Shown here piece after piece: positions 51,982-62,042 of a stretch of 64,000 nt of DNA. The DNA is from CAVROT01 sp963722905 (GTDB taxonomy: Bacteria; Pseudomonadota; Alphaproteobacteria; Rhodobacterales; Rhodobacteraceae), in the NCBI GenBank assembly GCA_963722905.1, contig CAVROT010000014.1, forward strand, positions 1-64,000, read 5' to 3'. Each line of letters starts with the position of its first letter. Position 1 is the first letter of the stretch. The notes under the pieces are model-generated. The model ran no database searches. It saw nothing but the letters and a program-made list of their open reading frames with translations, and was not told the origin of the DNA. A program made the translations under genes and the position numbers.

Positions 51982-53175
51982 ATGACCGACTTCGATGCCA
52001 CGCGCGCCCACTTCGACCTGCCTGAGGGGCTCGTCTATCTCGACGGCAACTCGCTGGGTCCGCTGCCGCGCGCCGTGCCCGAGCGTGTGGCGGCGATGCT
52101 GCGGGACGAGTGGGGCGCGATGCTGATCGGCGGGTGGAACGCGGCCGGCTGGATGGACGCGCCGGTACGGGCGGGCGACCGGATCGGCCGGCTGATCGGG
52201 GCGCCGGAGGGGACCGTGACCACCGGCGACACGCTGTCGGTGAAGGTCTACCAGGCCGTCGCTGCCGCCCTCGACATGGTGCCGGACCGCCGCGTGATCC
52301 TCAGCGATACCGGCAACTTTCCGACCGACCTCTACATGGCGCGCGGCCTTGCACGCACGATGGGGCGCGGCCACGTGGTCCGCTGCGTCGCCCCCGACGC
52401 GGTGCTGGACGCCATCGACGAAGACGTCGCCGTCCTGCTGCTGACCGAGGTCGACTACCGCACCGGCCGGCTGCACGACATGGCGGCGTTGACCGAGCGG
52501 GCGCACGCGGCCGGCGCGGTGACGGTATGGGATCTGGCCCACTCCGCCGGCGCCCTGCCAGTCGACGTAACGGCCGCCGGGGCGGATTTCGCCGTCGGCT
52601 GCACCTACAAGTACCTCAACGCCGGGCCGGGCGCGCCGGCCTTCATCCATGTCGCCCCGCGCCATGCCGGCACCGTGGCGCCCGCGCTGGCGGGATGGCT
52701 GGGCCACGACGCGCCCTTCGACTTCGATCCGGACTACCGCCCCGCCCGCGGCGTCGCGCGGATGAGGGTGGGCACCCCGCCGGTGATCCAGCTGGCCGCG
52801 CTCGACGCCGCTCTCGACGTCTGGGAGGGCATCGCGATGGCCGATGTGCGCGCCCGCAGCCAGGACTTGTCGGCGCGGCTGATCGACGGCGTCGCCGCGG
52901 CCTGTCCCGCCCTGGCGCTGGCGTCCCCTGCGGATGCCGGGGCGCGCGGCAGCCAGGTGTCGTTCCGGCACCCCGAGGGTTACGCCATCGTGCGGGCGCT
53001 TGCCGCGCGGGGGGTCACTGGCGATTTCCGCGCACCCGACATCCTGCGCTTCGGCATCACGCCGCTCTACCTGCGTACCGCGGACATCGACCGTGCGGTC
53101 GATACGATGGCCGAGGTTATGGGCAGATCGCTCTGGGACGATCCCGCCTGTCGCCGGCGGGCCGGGGTGACGTGA
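51982..53175 (+). CDS. kynU: Kynureninase
   Basis: A 397-residue PLP enzyme that cleaves kynurenine to anthranilate and alanine in tryptophan breakdown. The PLP lysine K210 lies in GCTYKYLNAGPGAP, a block almost unique to kynureninases. The N-terminal FDLPEGLVYLDGNSLGPLP and the ILSDTGNFPTDLYMA segments agree. Normal length. No kynA (tryptophan dioxygenase) or kynB gene is nearby, so its partners lie elsewhere. It is divergent from the TIM-barrel operon, with 188 bases between. Confidence 0.95.
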   Translation: MTDFDATRAHFDLPEGLVYLDGNSLGPLPRAVPERVAAMLRDEWGAMLIGGWNAAGWMDAPVRAGDRIGRLIGAPEGTVTTGDTLSVKVYQAVAAALDMVPDRRVILSDTGNFPTDLYMARGLARTMGRGHVVRCVAPDAVLDAIDEDVAVLLLTEVDYRTGRLHDMAALTERAHAAGAVTVWDLAHSAGALPVDVTAAGADFAVGCTYKYLNAGPGAPAFIHVAPRHAGTVAPALAGWLGHDAPFDFDPDYRPARGVARMRVGTPPVIQLAALDAALDVWEGIAMADVRARSQDLSARLIDGVAAACPALALASPADAGARGSQVSFRHPEGYAIVRALAARGVTGDFRAPDILRFGITPLYLRTADIDRAVDTMAEVMGRSLWDDPACRRRAGVT

Positions 53176-53415
53176 CGGGTCGCCTCGGCGGGGCGGTACA
53201 TGGCGTGACTGGACCCGTCGGCCGGCCAACCTTTCGATGCCGTGGACGACGATGGCCCATCGAGGGTCCTGCCAGGGGATACCGGCGCGGCAGGGGGTGA
53301 GCGGCAGCGCGCGATGTGCTGACATGCGTCACCGGTCTGACGTCCCTGCCATGGCCGGATGGACGAAACGACCCACCGCATGCTGTTTTGCGGATCGGAT
53401 ATGCCCGATGTTCGG

Positions 53416-54210
53416 CTAGGCGGTACGGACGACGGTCATCGGCGCACGCCCTTCGGCCCAGGCAGCCAGGGCGCGGCCGAAGGCGCCGAAGAGCTTGACC
53501 GACACGGGATCGGCGGCGGCGTTGTATTCCGGGTGCCACTGCACCGACAGGGTGAAGCCGGGGGCGCCGTCGATATAGACCGCCTCTGGCGTGCCGTCGG
53601 GCGCGCGTCCGTCGATGACCAGGCGGTCGCCGGCCCGCGCGATGCCCTGACCGTGGAGCGTATTGGTCATGACCTCTTCGGCCCCCATCAGCCGCGCGAA
53701 GGGGCCGCCGGGCGTGAACCGCACCGCATGGCGCAGCGCGAACTTCTCTTCCAGCGTGCCGTCGGGGGGCATGCGGTGGTTCTGCCGGCCCGGGAGGTCG
53801 CGTATCTCGGGGTGCAGCGTACCGCCCATCGCGACGTTCACCTCCTGGAACCCGCGGCAGATGGCCAGGAACGGCTGGCCCCTCTCGACGCAGGCCCGGA
53901 TCAGCGGCAGGGCGACCGCGTCGCGTGCCCGGTCGAAGGCGCCATGCGCCTCGGTCGCGGGTTCGCCGTATTCTTCGGGATGGACGTTGGGCCGGCCGCC
54001 GGTGAAGAGAAAGCCGTCGCAGGCCTCGACCACGCCAGCGAGATCGACAAGGGCAGGGTCGGCCGGCACGATCAGCGGGATCGCCCCCGAAACCTGCGCC
54101 ACCGCGGCACTGTTCATCGTGCCGCAGGCGTGGGCGGGGTACTGGTCGTTGATCAGATAAGTGTTGCCGATGATGCCGACGACGGGCCGGCGGAGCGATG
54201 ATGGTGTCAT
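53416..54210 (-). CDS. Class I glutamine amidotransferase-like hydrolase (peptidase C26, PuuD-like)
   Basis: A 264-residue hydrolase of the gamma-glutamyl-gamma-aminobutyrate hydrolase family. The nucleophile cysteine is in PFLAICRGFQEVNVAMGGTL, and the His-Glu pair follows in SVQWHPEYNA. FTGGRPNVHPEEYG is also typical. PuuD cleaves gamma-glutamyl-GABA in putrescine breakdown, but no other puu gene is present, so the substrate is not sure. Around it lie 240 bases on one side and 160 on the other with nothing recognised. Confidence 0.9.
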   Translation of the reverse strand: MTPSSLRRPVVGIIGNTYLINDQYPAHACGTMNSAAVAQVSGAIPLIVPADPALVDLAGVVEACDGFLFTGGRPNVHPEEYGEPATEAHGAFDRARDAVALPLIRACVERGQPFLAICRGFQEVNVAMGGTLHPEIRDLPGRQNHRMPPDGTLEEKFALRHAVRFTPGGPFARLMGAEEVMTNTLHGQGIARAGDRLVIDGRAPDGTPEAVYIDGAPGFTLSVQWHPEYNAAADPVSVKLFGAFGRALAAWAEGRAPMTVVRTA

Positions 54211-54371
54211 GACGTCGTCATCTCACGATCGCGGCCGGAAATCCACGTCTCGTGGAACGCGGTCCCCGACGCATGGCCCCCGTCGCGCACACCGCGTCCG
54301 GGAAACCGCCATCGGGAGCGGCGTCGCCCTCATCTCGCGCGGTACGGCGCCGCATACCGCCGCACGCGCGA

Positions 54372-55628
54372 CTATGATAACCCGGAGGCGGCGCGGTCAT
54401 AGCGTTCCACGCAACGCAGCACGTGACGCTCGACCAGCCGGGCGGGATCCGTGGGTATGTCGCCGAACTCCAGCCCCGAGTAATGCTGCGACACGACCGT
54501 CTCCGACGGGCGGTCGCGCGACAGGTTCGCCATCAGCCGGTCCACCGCCGCGGCAACCTCGGGGTCGGACCAGTAATACCGGATCCGGTCCGAATAGCTG
54601 TAGGTCCGCAGTCGCGCGACCGCGTCGTCCGGCCCGCGGTAGTAGTCGCGCCAGTGGACGTCGTGCGTGTCCATGACGTCCGCCACGACCTCGCGCAGCC
54701 GCGACGGGACGGGCGGGGCTGCCACATCTTCGATGGCGGCCAGCGCGAAGACGGCCTCGCGGAAGCGGAAGGTCAGCTCGGGGCCGACCTTGAGGAACAG
54801 GAAGTGGCTGCGGGTCAAGGCGCGCAGGGCTTGGGTCGGCTGATAGTCGGTCGAATGCGCTTCCAGCGTCAGGCCGGGATGCGACAGGATCGCCTGCGAC
54901 AGGGGGGCGGCGCGCGCCGGATCGAACGGGTAGACCGAACTGTGGCCGAAATCGACGCCCGGCTGCGTCACGACGGAGACGATCCGCCCCCATGCCGCGT
55001 CCAGCCCCCGGTCGGCGAAGGCGTCGCGGTGGGTGAGGACGGTCCGGTCCAGGCGCTCGGACGAGGTCACGTCGAGAGCCTCGGGCTCATCGGTCTCTCC
55101 GCCGGGGATCGGGACCTCGGTGCCGATGACGTAGATCAGCCGCGCGGGATCGGGCGCATGCGCCTCGGCCACGGCGCACAGGTCGGCCGCGCGGGCCGCG
55201 ATGGTCTGGAAATCGGGCGGCGTTTCCAGCCCCAGCTTCATCGACGTGTCGATATGGATCTTGGTGAACCCGGCCTCGACGTAGAGCCGGACCAGTTCGC
55301 GGGCCTTTTCCATCGCCCTGTCAGCCGGGCCGCTGCGCCATGGATTGGGGCCCAGATGGTCGCCGCCCATAAGCAGCCGGTCCATCGGCACGCCGGCCTT
55401 TGACGCCATGCCGGATACCCAGGCCATGAAGTCGTGCGGCGTCATCCCGGTATAGCCGCCCTCCTGATTCACCTGGTTGCAGGTCGCCTCGATCACGGCG
55501 GTCCGTCCGGTGCGGGCGACATAGGCGAGGATTGCCCGGATGACATGGCCGTTGGCGGTGCAGTAGCACGGCAGGCCGACGCCCTTGCCGGCCCGGTTCG
55601 CGTCGGTCAGCGCGCGAATGTCGGTCAT
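54372..55628 (-). CDS. PF08013 (GatZ/KbaZ-like) protein, likely D-tagatose 6-phosphate 4-epimerase
   Basis: A 418-residue member of the GatZ/KbaZ family (PF08013). Family blocks include VGLPCYCTANGHVIRAILAYV, MGGDHLGPNPWR and AGFTKIHIDTSMKLG. The members studied in Agrobacterium convert D-tagatose 6-phosphate to D-fructose 6-phosphate; in E. coli GatZ is a non-catalytic partner of the GatY aldolase. No gatY/kbaY gene is here, and the sugar kinase gene lies directly upstream (ATGA overlap), so the epimerase reading is favoured. That is inference from family and context. Expression is probably under the LacI-family regulator next door. Confidence 0.85.
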   Translation of the reverse strand: MTDIRALTDANRAGKGVGLPCYCTANGHVIRAILAYVARTGRTAVIEATCNQVNQEGGYTGMTPHDFMAWVSGMASKAGVPMDRLLMGGDHLGPNPWRSGPADRAMEKARELVRLYVEAGFTKIHIDTSMKLGLETPPDFQTIAARAADLCAVAEAHAPDPARLIYVIGTEVPIPGGETDEPEALDVTSSERLDRTVLTHRDAFADRGLDAAWGRIVSVVTQPGVDFGHSSVYPFDPARAAPLSQAILSHPGLTLEAHSTDYQPTQALRALTRSHFLFLKVGPELTFRFREAVFALAAIEDVAAPPVPSRLREVVADVMDTHDVHWRDYYRGPDDAVARLRTYSYSDRIRYYWSDPEVAAAVDRLMANLSRDRPSETVVSQHYSGLEFGDIPTDPARLVERHVLRCVERYDRAASGLS

Positions 55629-56587
55629 GTCGCGTCCTCCATCGGGGTACGGTCGTGGTTCAGAAAGGCCGCGATCTCGGCCGGTCCCGAATTGCCCTCC
55701 ATCGGACCGCGGCGGGTCACGGCGATGGCGCCGGCGGCGTTCGCCATGCGGCCCGCCTCGGCCAGCGTCGCGCCCCGGGTCAGCAGCGCCACGAAGGTCC
55801 CGCCGAAACAGTCGCCGGCGCCGGTCGGGTCGACCTCGGTCACGTGGTGTCCGGGGATGTCGTGCCGCGCGCCTTCCCCCACTATGGTCGCGCCGCCCGC
55901 GCCCCGCTTGAGCGCGACGATCCGGGTGCCGGAGGCCAGCAGGCGCTCCACCGCCGCGGCCTCGTCGAGGTCCGGGAAGAGGTAACCCAGGTCGCTGGTG
56001 CTGGGCAGCAGGCAGTGGCAACGCGCCACGATCCAGTCCAGCGCGGCGCGCGCGTCGTCGTCGCGCAACAGTTCGGGCCTTGCGTTGGGATCGCAGGTGA
56101 TGCGGCCGTCGGCGTCCATCACCGCGCGCGCCGCGTTCAGGACCGCGCGGCGCAGCGCCGGATTGCCCAGAGACGAGGCCGAGACGTGCAGGGCCAGGGG
56201 CCCCGGCGGCAGCATCCGGGCCGAAAAACCGAACCCGTCCGCAGCACTCCCGCCCAGGTGGAAGATGAAATCGCGGGCGCCGTCGGGGTAGTAGGACACG
56301 AAGGCCACGCCGGTGGGGCGCCCTGCCACCGACGTGACGCCGCGCACGCCGACGCCGTCGGCGCGCAGCCGCTCAAGCGTCGCGCGGCCAAATCCGTCGT
56401 CGCCGACGCCGCCGATCATGTCGGCGCGCGCGCCCATCCGGGCGGCCTGATCGACGAAGATGGCGGGCGCCCCACTGGGATAGGGCCCGGAATAGGGCCC
56501 GATCCTCTCCAGCCCGCAGCCCGTGGCATGCGACACGAATTCCACCAGGATCTCGCCCACCGATACGATCCGGTGTCCCTCCAGCAT
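55625..56587 (-). CDS. PfkB-family sugar kinase, likely D-tagatose 6-kinase
   Basis: A 320-residue ribokinase-like kinase. The catalytic base is D259 in DPTGAGDCFGG (253-259 for DPTGAGD), and the GGVGDDGFG block lies at 59-67. It probably phosphorylates a ketohexose at C6; tagatose is favoured by its coupling to the PF08013 gene, but fructokinase activity is also possible. The ATG at 56587 has GGGAGG seven bases upstream. A start at 56629 is rejected because it falls between the promoter boxes found there. It is the first gene of this operon. Confidence 0.87.
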   Translation of the reverse strand: MLEGHRIVSVGEILVEFVSHATGCGLERIGPYSGPYPSGAPAIFVDQAARMGARADMIGGVGDDGFGRATLERLRADGVGVRGVTSVAGRPTGVAFVSYYPDGARDFIFHLGGSAADGFGFSARMLPPGPLALHVSASSLGNPALRRAVLNAARAVMDADGRITCDPNARPELLRDDDARAALDWIVARCHCLLPSTSDLGYLFPDLDEAAAVERLLASGTRIVALKRGAGGATIVGEGARHDIPGHHVTEVDPTGAGDCFGGTFVALLTRGATLAEAGRMANAAGAIAVTRRGPMEGNSGPAEIAAFLNHDRTPMEDAT

Positions 56588-56616
56588 CCCCGCCCTCCCA
56601 ACGATATGCCCACTAT

Positions 56617-56645
56617 TGATTAACGTCATGGTTTACGCGTGTCAA
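56617..56645 (-). promoter_or_regulatory. Promoter of the kinase/PF08013 operon
   Basis: The reverse strand carries TTGACA (56645-56640), a perfect -35 box, then 17 bases, then TAATCA (56622-56617) as a fair -10. Transcription would start near 56610, leaving a short leader before the kinase ATG at 56587. The -35 box is covered by the operator-like sequence 56631-56647. Confidence 0.55.
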
Positions 56646-56647
56646 AG
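56631..56647. promoter_or_regulatory. LacI-type operator O1 (kinase operon)
   Basis: The reverse strand reads CTTTGACACGCGTAAAC, a near-palindrome with the ACGCGT centre typical of LacI-family operators. Eleven bases, ACACGCGTAAA, are identical to the site at 57861-57876 before the polyol transporter operon. It overlaps the -35 box of the kinase operon, so binding should block RNA polymerase. Confidence 0.65.
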
Positions 56648-56730
56648 TCTTGGGACGCTGGTAAGCTCCCGTGGTATGCGCCATGTCCGCGCTCGGCCGC
56701 GGCGGCGGCCACGGGTTCCGAAGGGTGGCG

Positions 56731-57765
56731 ATGAAGCCCAAGATCAACACGATGGAGGAACTCGCGACCGCCATCGGCGTGTCGCGTCCCACCCTCTCGC
56801 GCTACTTTCAGAAACCCGAAAGCGTGCGCGGCACCACGGGCGAGAAGATCAGGCGCGGCCTGAAGCGGGTCGAGTATGTGCCGAACTTCTTCGCCACGCG
56901 GATGAACCGCAAATCGACCGGCATCATCGGCGTGATCATTCCCTATCTTAACGACCTCTTCTTCACCCGCCTGCTGGAAAGCATCGAGATCGCGGCGATG
57001 GACGCCGGGTTCACAGTCATCACGCAGTGTTCGCACGCGGACCCGGCCATAGAGGCCCGGGCGGCCGAGACCTTCATGTCGATGAGCGTGGACGGCGCGC
57101 TGGTGGCGCCGCTGGGCAACCAGAGCGACATCGCCGTCCATCGGCGCCTGAACGACCGCCTGCCCTTCGTGCTGGTCGATTCGCGCCCCGCGACAATGCC
57201 CGAAGTCGACTACGTCGGCACGAACCATGTCCAGTCCACGGGACTGATCACGGAATACCTGTGTCGGGTGGGCGCACCGCCGGTCTTCCTTGCCATGCCA
57301 CGCGTCAACTTCAACGCCATGGAGCGCGAGCTGGCCTATGTCGCGAAGATGGAGGCGCTGGGACTGCCGGCGACCGTGATCGGCGCGCGGCCGGCCACCG
57401 ACAGTGCCTTCTTCGAGGCGCATGGCGAGGCGGTGCTGGGCGGTTTCCTGTCGCGCGGCCAGTACGGCGACCGCTCGATCCTGTGCGCCAACGACCGGGT
57501 GGCCATCGGGGCGCTGCGGGCGGCGTCGCGTCACGGCCTGACCCCCGGACGGCAGGCCGAGGGCGGCCTGCGGATCGCCGGGCACGACGACTACCCCTTG
57601 TGCCCCTTCACGACGCCCGCGCTGACGACGGTGGCGCAGGACATCGGGACAATCGCCGCCGCCGCGGTGTCGCGGCTCATCGGCAAGATCGGCGGCGCGC
57701 CGCGCACGGACGCGCCCCGGATCGACCTGTTCGACGGCCGCCTGGTGATCCGGGAATCGGCCTGA
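56731..57765 (+). CDS. LacI-family transcriptional regulator
   Basis: A 344-residue regulator. The N-terminal helix-turn-helix (NTMEELATAIGVSRPTLSRYFQKPESVRGTTGEKIRRGLKRVEYVPN, residues 6-51) is typical of the family, though the recognition helix and the RVEYVPN hinge differ somewhat from LacI. The sugar-binding core begins KSTGIIGVIIPYLNDLFFTRLL. The ATG at 56731 has AAGGG upstream; an earlier in-frame start is rejected. It lies between the kinase operon and the smo operon, and both have near-identical operators, so it probably represses both until a polyol or its product binds. Confidence 0.92.
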   Translation: MKPKINTMEELATAIGVSRPTLSRYFQKPESVRGTTGEKIRRGLKRVEYVPNFFATRMNRKSTGIIGVIIPYLNDLFFTRLLESIEIAAMDAGFTVITQCSHADPAIEARAAETFMSMSVDGALVAPLGNQSDIAVHRRLNDRLPFVLVDSRPATMPEVDYVGTNHVQSTGLITEYLCRVGAPPVFLAMPRVNFNAMERELAYVAKMEALGLPATVIGARPATDSAFFEAHGEAVLGGFLSRGQYGDRSILCANDRVAIGALRAASRHGLTPGRQAEGGLRIAGHDDYPLCPFTTPALTTVAQDIGTIAAAAVSRLIGKIGGAPRTDAPRIDLFDGRLVIRESA

Positions 57766-57796
57766 CACCCGGCCTTGGATCGCCCGTCGCCCATGG

Positions 57797-57829
57797 AACA
57801 GGCAGCTTTCCGGCTGTTTGACTTTTTTC
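57797..57829 (+). terminator. Possible weak terminator after the lacI-type gene
   Basis: AACAG (57797-57801) can pair with CTGTT (57814-57818), followed by ACTTTTTTC with six T residues (57823-57828). The stem is short and imperfect, so the call is weak. Its place between the regulator stop (57765) and the smo promoter supports it. Confidence 0.35.
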
Positions 57830-57858
57830 TTGACCGAAAGGATTAAGCACTTCATAAA
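57830..57858 (+). promoter_or_regulatory. Promoter of the smo polyol operon
   Basis: TTGACC (57830-57835) and CATAAA (57853-57858), or ATAAAT one base on, are 17 to 18 bases apart. This is the most AT-rich stretch nearby. The operator at 57861-57876 lies directly downstream, as expected for a repressor that blocks initiation. Confidence 0.55.
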
Positions 57859-57860
57859 TA

Positions 57861-57876
57861 GTTTACACGCGTAAAA
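57861..57876. promoter_or_regulatory. LacI-type operator O2 (smo operon)
   Basis: GTTTACACGCGTAAAA is a nearly symmetric site (TTTAC...GTAAA flanking a CG-rich centre). It shares ACACGCGTAAA with O1 at 56631-56647. It lies just after the -10 box and ends before the GGGAGG ribosome binding site of the transporter binding-protein gene. Confidence 0.7.
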
Positions 57877-57888
57877 GGGAGGTCAACA

Positions 57889-59196
57889 ATGACCACGAAG
57901 AGTGTGCTGCTGGGGTCGTCCGCGGCCATCGTCATGGCGGCCGGAGCCGTCTCCGCCGAAGAAATCACCATCGCCACCGTGAACAACGGCGACATGATCA
58001 TCATGCAGGAGCTCTCCTCGCAGTGGGAGGAGCAGACCGGCAACACGATCAACTGGGTCGTCCTGGAGGAGAACGTGCTGCGCCAGCGTGTCACCACCGA
58101 CATCGCGACAGGCGGCGGGCAGTACGACATCCTGACGATCGGATCCTACGAGGCACCGATCTGGGGCGCCCAGGGCTGGCTGGAGCCGATGGACGGGATC
58201 GAGGGCTACGACTACGACGACCTGATTCCGGCAGTGAAGGCCGGCCTGTCGAACGACGGCACGCTCTACGCGCTGCCCTTCTACGCCGAGAGCTCCTTCA
58301 CCATGTACCGGACCGACCTCTTCGAGGAAGCCGGCCTGGAGATGCCCGATCAGCCGACCTACGACGACATCATGACCTTCGCCGAGGCGCTGACCGACAA
58401 GGAGAACGAGCAGTACGGCATCTGCCTGCGCGGCAAGCCGGGCTGGGGCGAGAACATGGCGTTCTTCTCGACGCTGGTGAACACCAACGGTGGCAAGTGG
58501 TTCGACATGGACTGGACGGCGCAGCTGGACCAGCCCGAATGGCAGACGTCGCTGGAGTACTACCTTGACCTGATGGAAAACTACGGTCCTCCGGGCGCCA
58601 CCGCCAACGGCTACAACGAGAACCAGGCGCTCTTCACCACCGGCAAGTGCGCCATGTGGATCGACGCCACCTCGGCCGCCGGCCGCGTCTTCGACCCCGC
58701 GCAGTCCGAAGTGTCCGACATGGTGGGCTTCACCGCGGCACCCGTCGCCGACACGCCCAAGGGCAACGCATGGTTCTGGGCCTGGTCGCTGGCCGTCCCG
58801 ACGAGCTCGTCCAATGTCGACGTCGCCAAGGACTTCCTGGCCTGGGCCACCAGCGCCGACTACGTGAACATCGTCGGCGCCGAAAAGGGCTGGGTCGCGG
58901 TTCCGCCGGGCACGCGCGTATCGACCTACGAGAACCAGAACTACACCGATGCGGCGCCCTTCGCCGAGACGGTGCTGGCGTCGATCAAGGCGGCCGATCC
59001 GTCCGACGCGACGGCGGAGGAGGTGCCCTACACCGGCATCCAGTACGTCGCCATTCCCGAGTTCCAGGGCATCGGCACGACGGTAGGTCAGAACATCTCG
59101 GCCGCGCTGGCCGGCCAGATGTCCGCCGAGGACGCGCTGGCAGCGTCTCAGGCGGCCGCCACGCGCGAGATGCAGCGCGCCGGCTACGGGCAGTAA
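57889..59196 (+). CDS. smoE: ABC transporter substrate-binding protein for polyols (SmoE-like)
   Basis: A 435-residue periplasmic receptor of the extracellular-solute-binding family 1. It has a signal peptide (MTTKSVLLGSSAAIVMAAGAVSAEE, cleavage near residue 24) and the mature start ITIATVNNGDMIIMQELSSQWEEQTG. YDILTIGSYEAPIWGAQGWL and GYNENQALFTTGKCAMWIDAT are like the sorbitol/mannitol-binding SmoE of Rhodobacter. GGGAGG lies ahead of the ATG. It is the first gene of the smoEFGK-smoS-mtlK operon, with the operator O2 just upstream. The exact polyol set is not determined by sequence. Confidence 0.93.
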   Translation: MTTKSVLLGSSAAIVMAAGAVSAEEITIATVNNGDMIIMQELSSQWEEQTGNTINWVVLEENVLRQRVTTDIATGGGQYDILTIGSYEAPIWGAQGWLEPMDGIEGYDYDDLIPAVKAGLSNDGTLYALPFYAESSFTMYRTDLFEEAGLEMPDQPTYDDIMTFAEALTDKENEQYGICLRGKPGWGENMAFFSTLVNTNGGKWFDMDWTAQLDQPEWQTSLEYYLDLMENYGPPGATANGYNENQALFTTGKCAMWIDATSAAGRVFDPAQSEVSDMVGFTAAPVADTPKGNAWFWAWSLAVPTSSSNVDVAKDFLAWATSADYVNIVGAEKGWVAVPPGTRVSTYENQNYTDAAPFAETVLASIKAADPSDATAEEVPYTGIQYVAIPEFQGIGTTVGQNISAALAGQMSAEDALAASQAAATREMQRAGYGQ

Positions 59197-59308
59197 GCCT
59201 CACCGACAACGAACGGGGCGCGGTCCTTTCGGGGCCGCGCCCGAACCTCACGGCCGTGCGATCCCGCGACGGGATCATTTCCGCAGAGCTTCGTGAACGA
59301 GGTGTGAC

Positions 59309-60181
59309 ATGGCGACCCAGCACTCCCGCGCGGCGGCGCGCCTGATGATCGCGCCTTCGGTGATCCTGCTTCTGGGCTGGATGCTGATACCGCTGGGCAT
59401 GACGCTCTACTTCTCGTTCGTGCGCTACAACCTGCTGATGCCGGGCGACCTGCCATGGGTCGGCCTCGACAACTACCGCTATTTCCTGACGGACCCCGCC
59501 TTTCAGACCTCGCTGATCAACACGCTGCTGCTGGTGGGCGGCGTGCTGGTGATCACGGTCGGGGGGGGCGTCCTCCTCGCGTTGCTGCTCAACATGGAGA
59601 TGTGGCTGCCCGGCGTCTGGCGCATCCTCGTCATCGCGCCCTTCTTCGTCATGCCCACCGTGACGGCGCTGGTGTGGAAGAACATGTTCATGAATCCCGT
59701 CAACGGGCTCTTCGCGAACCTTTTCAAATCCATGGGCCTGCAACCGTTCGACTTCCTCAGCCAGGCGCCGCTGGCCTCGATCGTGCTGATCGTCAGCTGG
59801 CAATGGCTTCCCTTCGCCACGCTGATCCTGCTGACCGCGATGCAGTCGCTCGACAGCGAGCAGATCGAAGCGGCCGAGATGGACGGGGCGGGCGCTGTAT
59901 CGCGCTTCATCTACATCGTCGTACCGCATCTGGCCCGTGCGATCACCGTGGTGATCCTGATCCAGACAATCTTCCTTTTGTCGATCTTCGCCGAAATCCT
60001 CGTCACCACGAACGGCGGACCCGGCGTCGCATCCACCAACCTGACCTACCTTGTCTACGCCGAGAGTCTGCTGCGCTTCGACGTCGGCGCCGGTTCGGCA
60101 GGGGGCGTCGTGGCCATCGTTCTGGCCAACATCGTCGCGATCTTCCTGATGCGGATGATCGGCAAGAACCTGGACGCCTGA
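59309..60181 (+). CDS. smoF: ABC transporter permease (SmoF-like)
   Basis: A 290-residue inner-membrane permease of the MalF type with six helices. The EAA motif, contacting the ATPase, reads EAAEMDGAGAVSRFIYIVVPHL. It begins RLMIAPSVILLLGWMLIPLGMTLYFSFVRY. The gene follows smoE after 112 bases, the longest gap in the operon. A 13-base gap separates it from the second permease gene, with which it forms the channel. Confidence 0.93.
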   Translation: MATQHSRAAARLMIAPSVILLLGWMLIPLGMTLYFSFVRYNLLMPGDLPWVGLDNYRYFLTDPAFQTSLINTLLLVGGVLVITVGGGVLLALLLNMEMWLPGVWRILVIAPFFVMPTVTALVWKNMFMNPVNGLFANLFKSMGLQPFDFLSQAPLASIVLIVSWQWLPFATLILLTAMQSLDSEQIEAAEMDGAGAVSRFIYIVVPHLARAITVVILIQTIFLLSIFAEILVTTNGGPGVASTNLTYLVYAESLLRFDVGAGSAGGVVAIVLANIVAIFLMRMIGKNLDA

Positions 60182-60194
60182 GGGAGGATACGAC

Positions 60195-61025
60195 ATGGCC
60201 CGCGCCATCACGCCCCGCCGCAAGGCGTTCAACACCGCCATCGCCGCCGTCATCGGCCTGGTGATCTTCTTCCCGATCCTCTGGACGGTCCTCACCAGCT
60301 TCAAGACCGAGGCGGCGGCCATCGCGGACCCGCCGGTCTGGTTCGCCTTCGACTGGACGACCGAGAACTACGCCGCGGTGCAGGCGCGGTCCGACTACTT
60401 CCGGCACTTCTGGAACTCGGTCATCATATCTGTCGGCTCCACCCTGATCGGCCTCGCCATCGCGATCCCGTCCGCCTGGGCGATGGCGTTTGTCCCCGGA
60501 CGGCAGACCAAGAACGTCCTGATGTGGATGCTTTCGACCAAGATGCTGCCGCCGGTCGGCGTCCTGATCCCGATCTACCTGATCTTCCGCAACACCGGGC
60601 TGCTGGACAGCCGCACGGGCCTTGTCATCGTGCTGATGCTCATCAACCTGCCGATCATCATCTGGATGCTCTACACCTACTTCAAGGAAATCCCGGGCGA
60701 GATCCTCGAAGCCGCCAGAATGGACGGCGCCAACCTGCGGTCCGAGGTGATCTACGTCCTGCTGCCCATGGCGCTGCCCGGCATCGCCTCGACCATGCTG
60801 CTCAACATCATCCTGGCCTGGAACGAGGCGTTCTGGACGCTGAACCTCACGGCCGCCAATGCCGCCCCGCTCACCGCATTCATCGCCAGCTACTCCAGCC
60901 CCGAGGGCCTGTTCTACGCCAAGCTCTCGGCCGCCTCGACCATGGCCATCGCCCCGATCCTGATCATGGGGTGGTTCAGCCAGAAGCAGCTGGTGCGCGG
61001 CCTGACCTTCGGCGCAGTGAAATAA
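60195..61025 (+). CDS. smoG: ABC transporter permease (SmoG-like)
   Basis: A 276-residue permease of the MalG type. The EAA loop is EAARMDGANLRSEVIYVLLPMALPG, with the expected G seven residues into it, and six helices are seen. The N-terminus is basic (MARAITPRRKAFNTAIAAVIGL). A GGGAGGA ribosome binding site lies before its ATG. It pairs with SmoF to form the channel for polyol uptake; the ATPase gene follows after 12 bases. Confidence 0.93.
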   Translation: MARAITPRRKAFNTAIAAVIGLVIFFPILWTVLTSFKTEAAAIADPPVWFAFDWTTENYAAVQARSDYFRHFWNSVIISVGSTLIGLAIAIPSAWAMAFVPGRQTKNVLMWMLSTKMLPPVGVLIPIYLIFRNTGLLDSRTGLVIVLMLINLPIIIWMLYTYFKEIPGEILEAARMDGANLRSEVIYVLLPMALPGIASTMLLNIILAWNEAFWTLNLTAANAAPLTAFIASYSSPEGLFYAKLSAASTMAIAPILIMGWFSQKQLVRGLTFGAVK

Positions 61026-61037
61026 GGAGACCACCCG

Positions 61038-62038
<1,001 letters not shown>

Positions 62039-62042
<4 letters not shown>

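Noticed and set aside
56588..56629. Upstream ATG at 56629 for the PfkB kinase
   Set aside because: It falls between the -35 and -10 boxes, lacks a ribosome binding site, and the ATG at 56587 has GGGAGG and the family-typical N-terminus.
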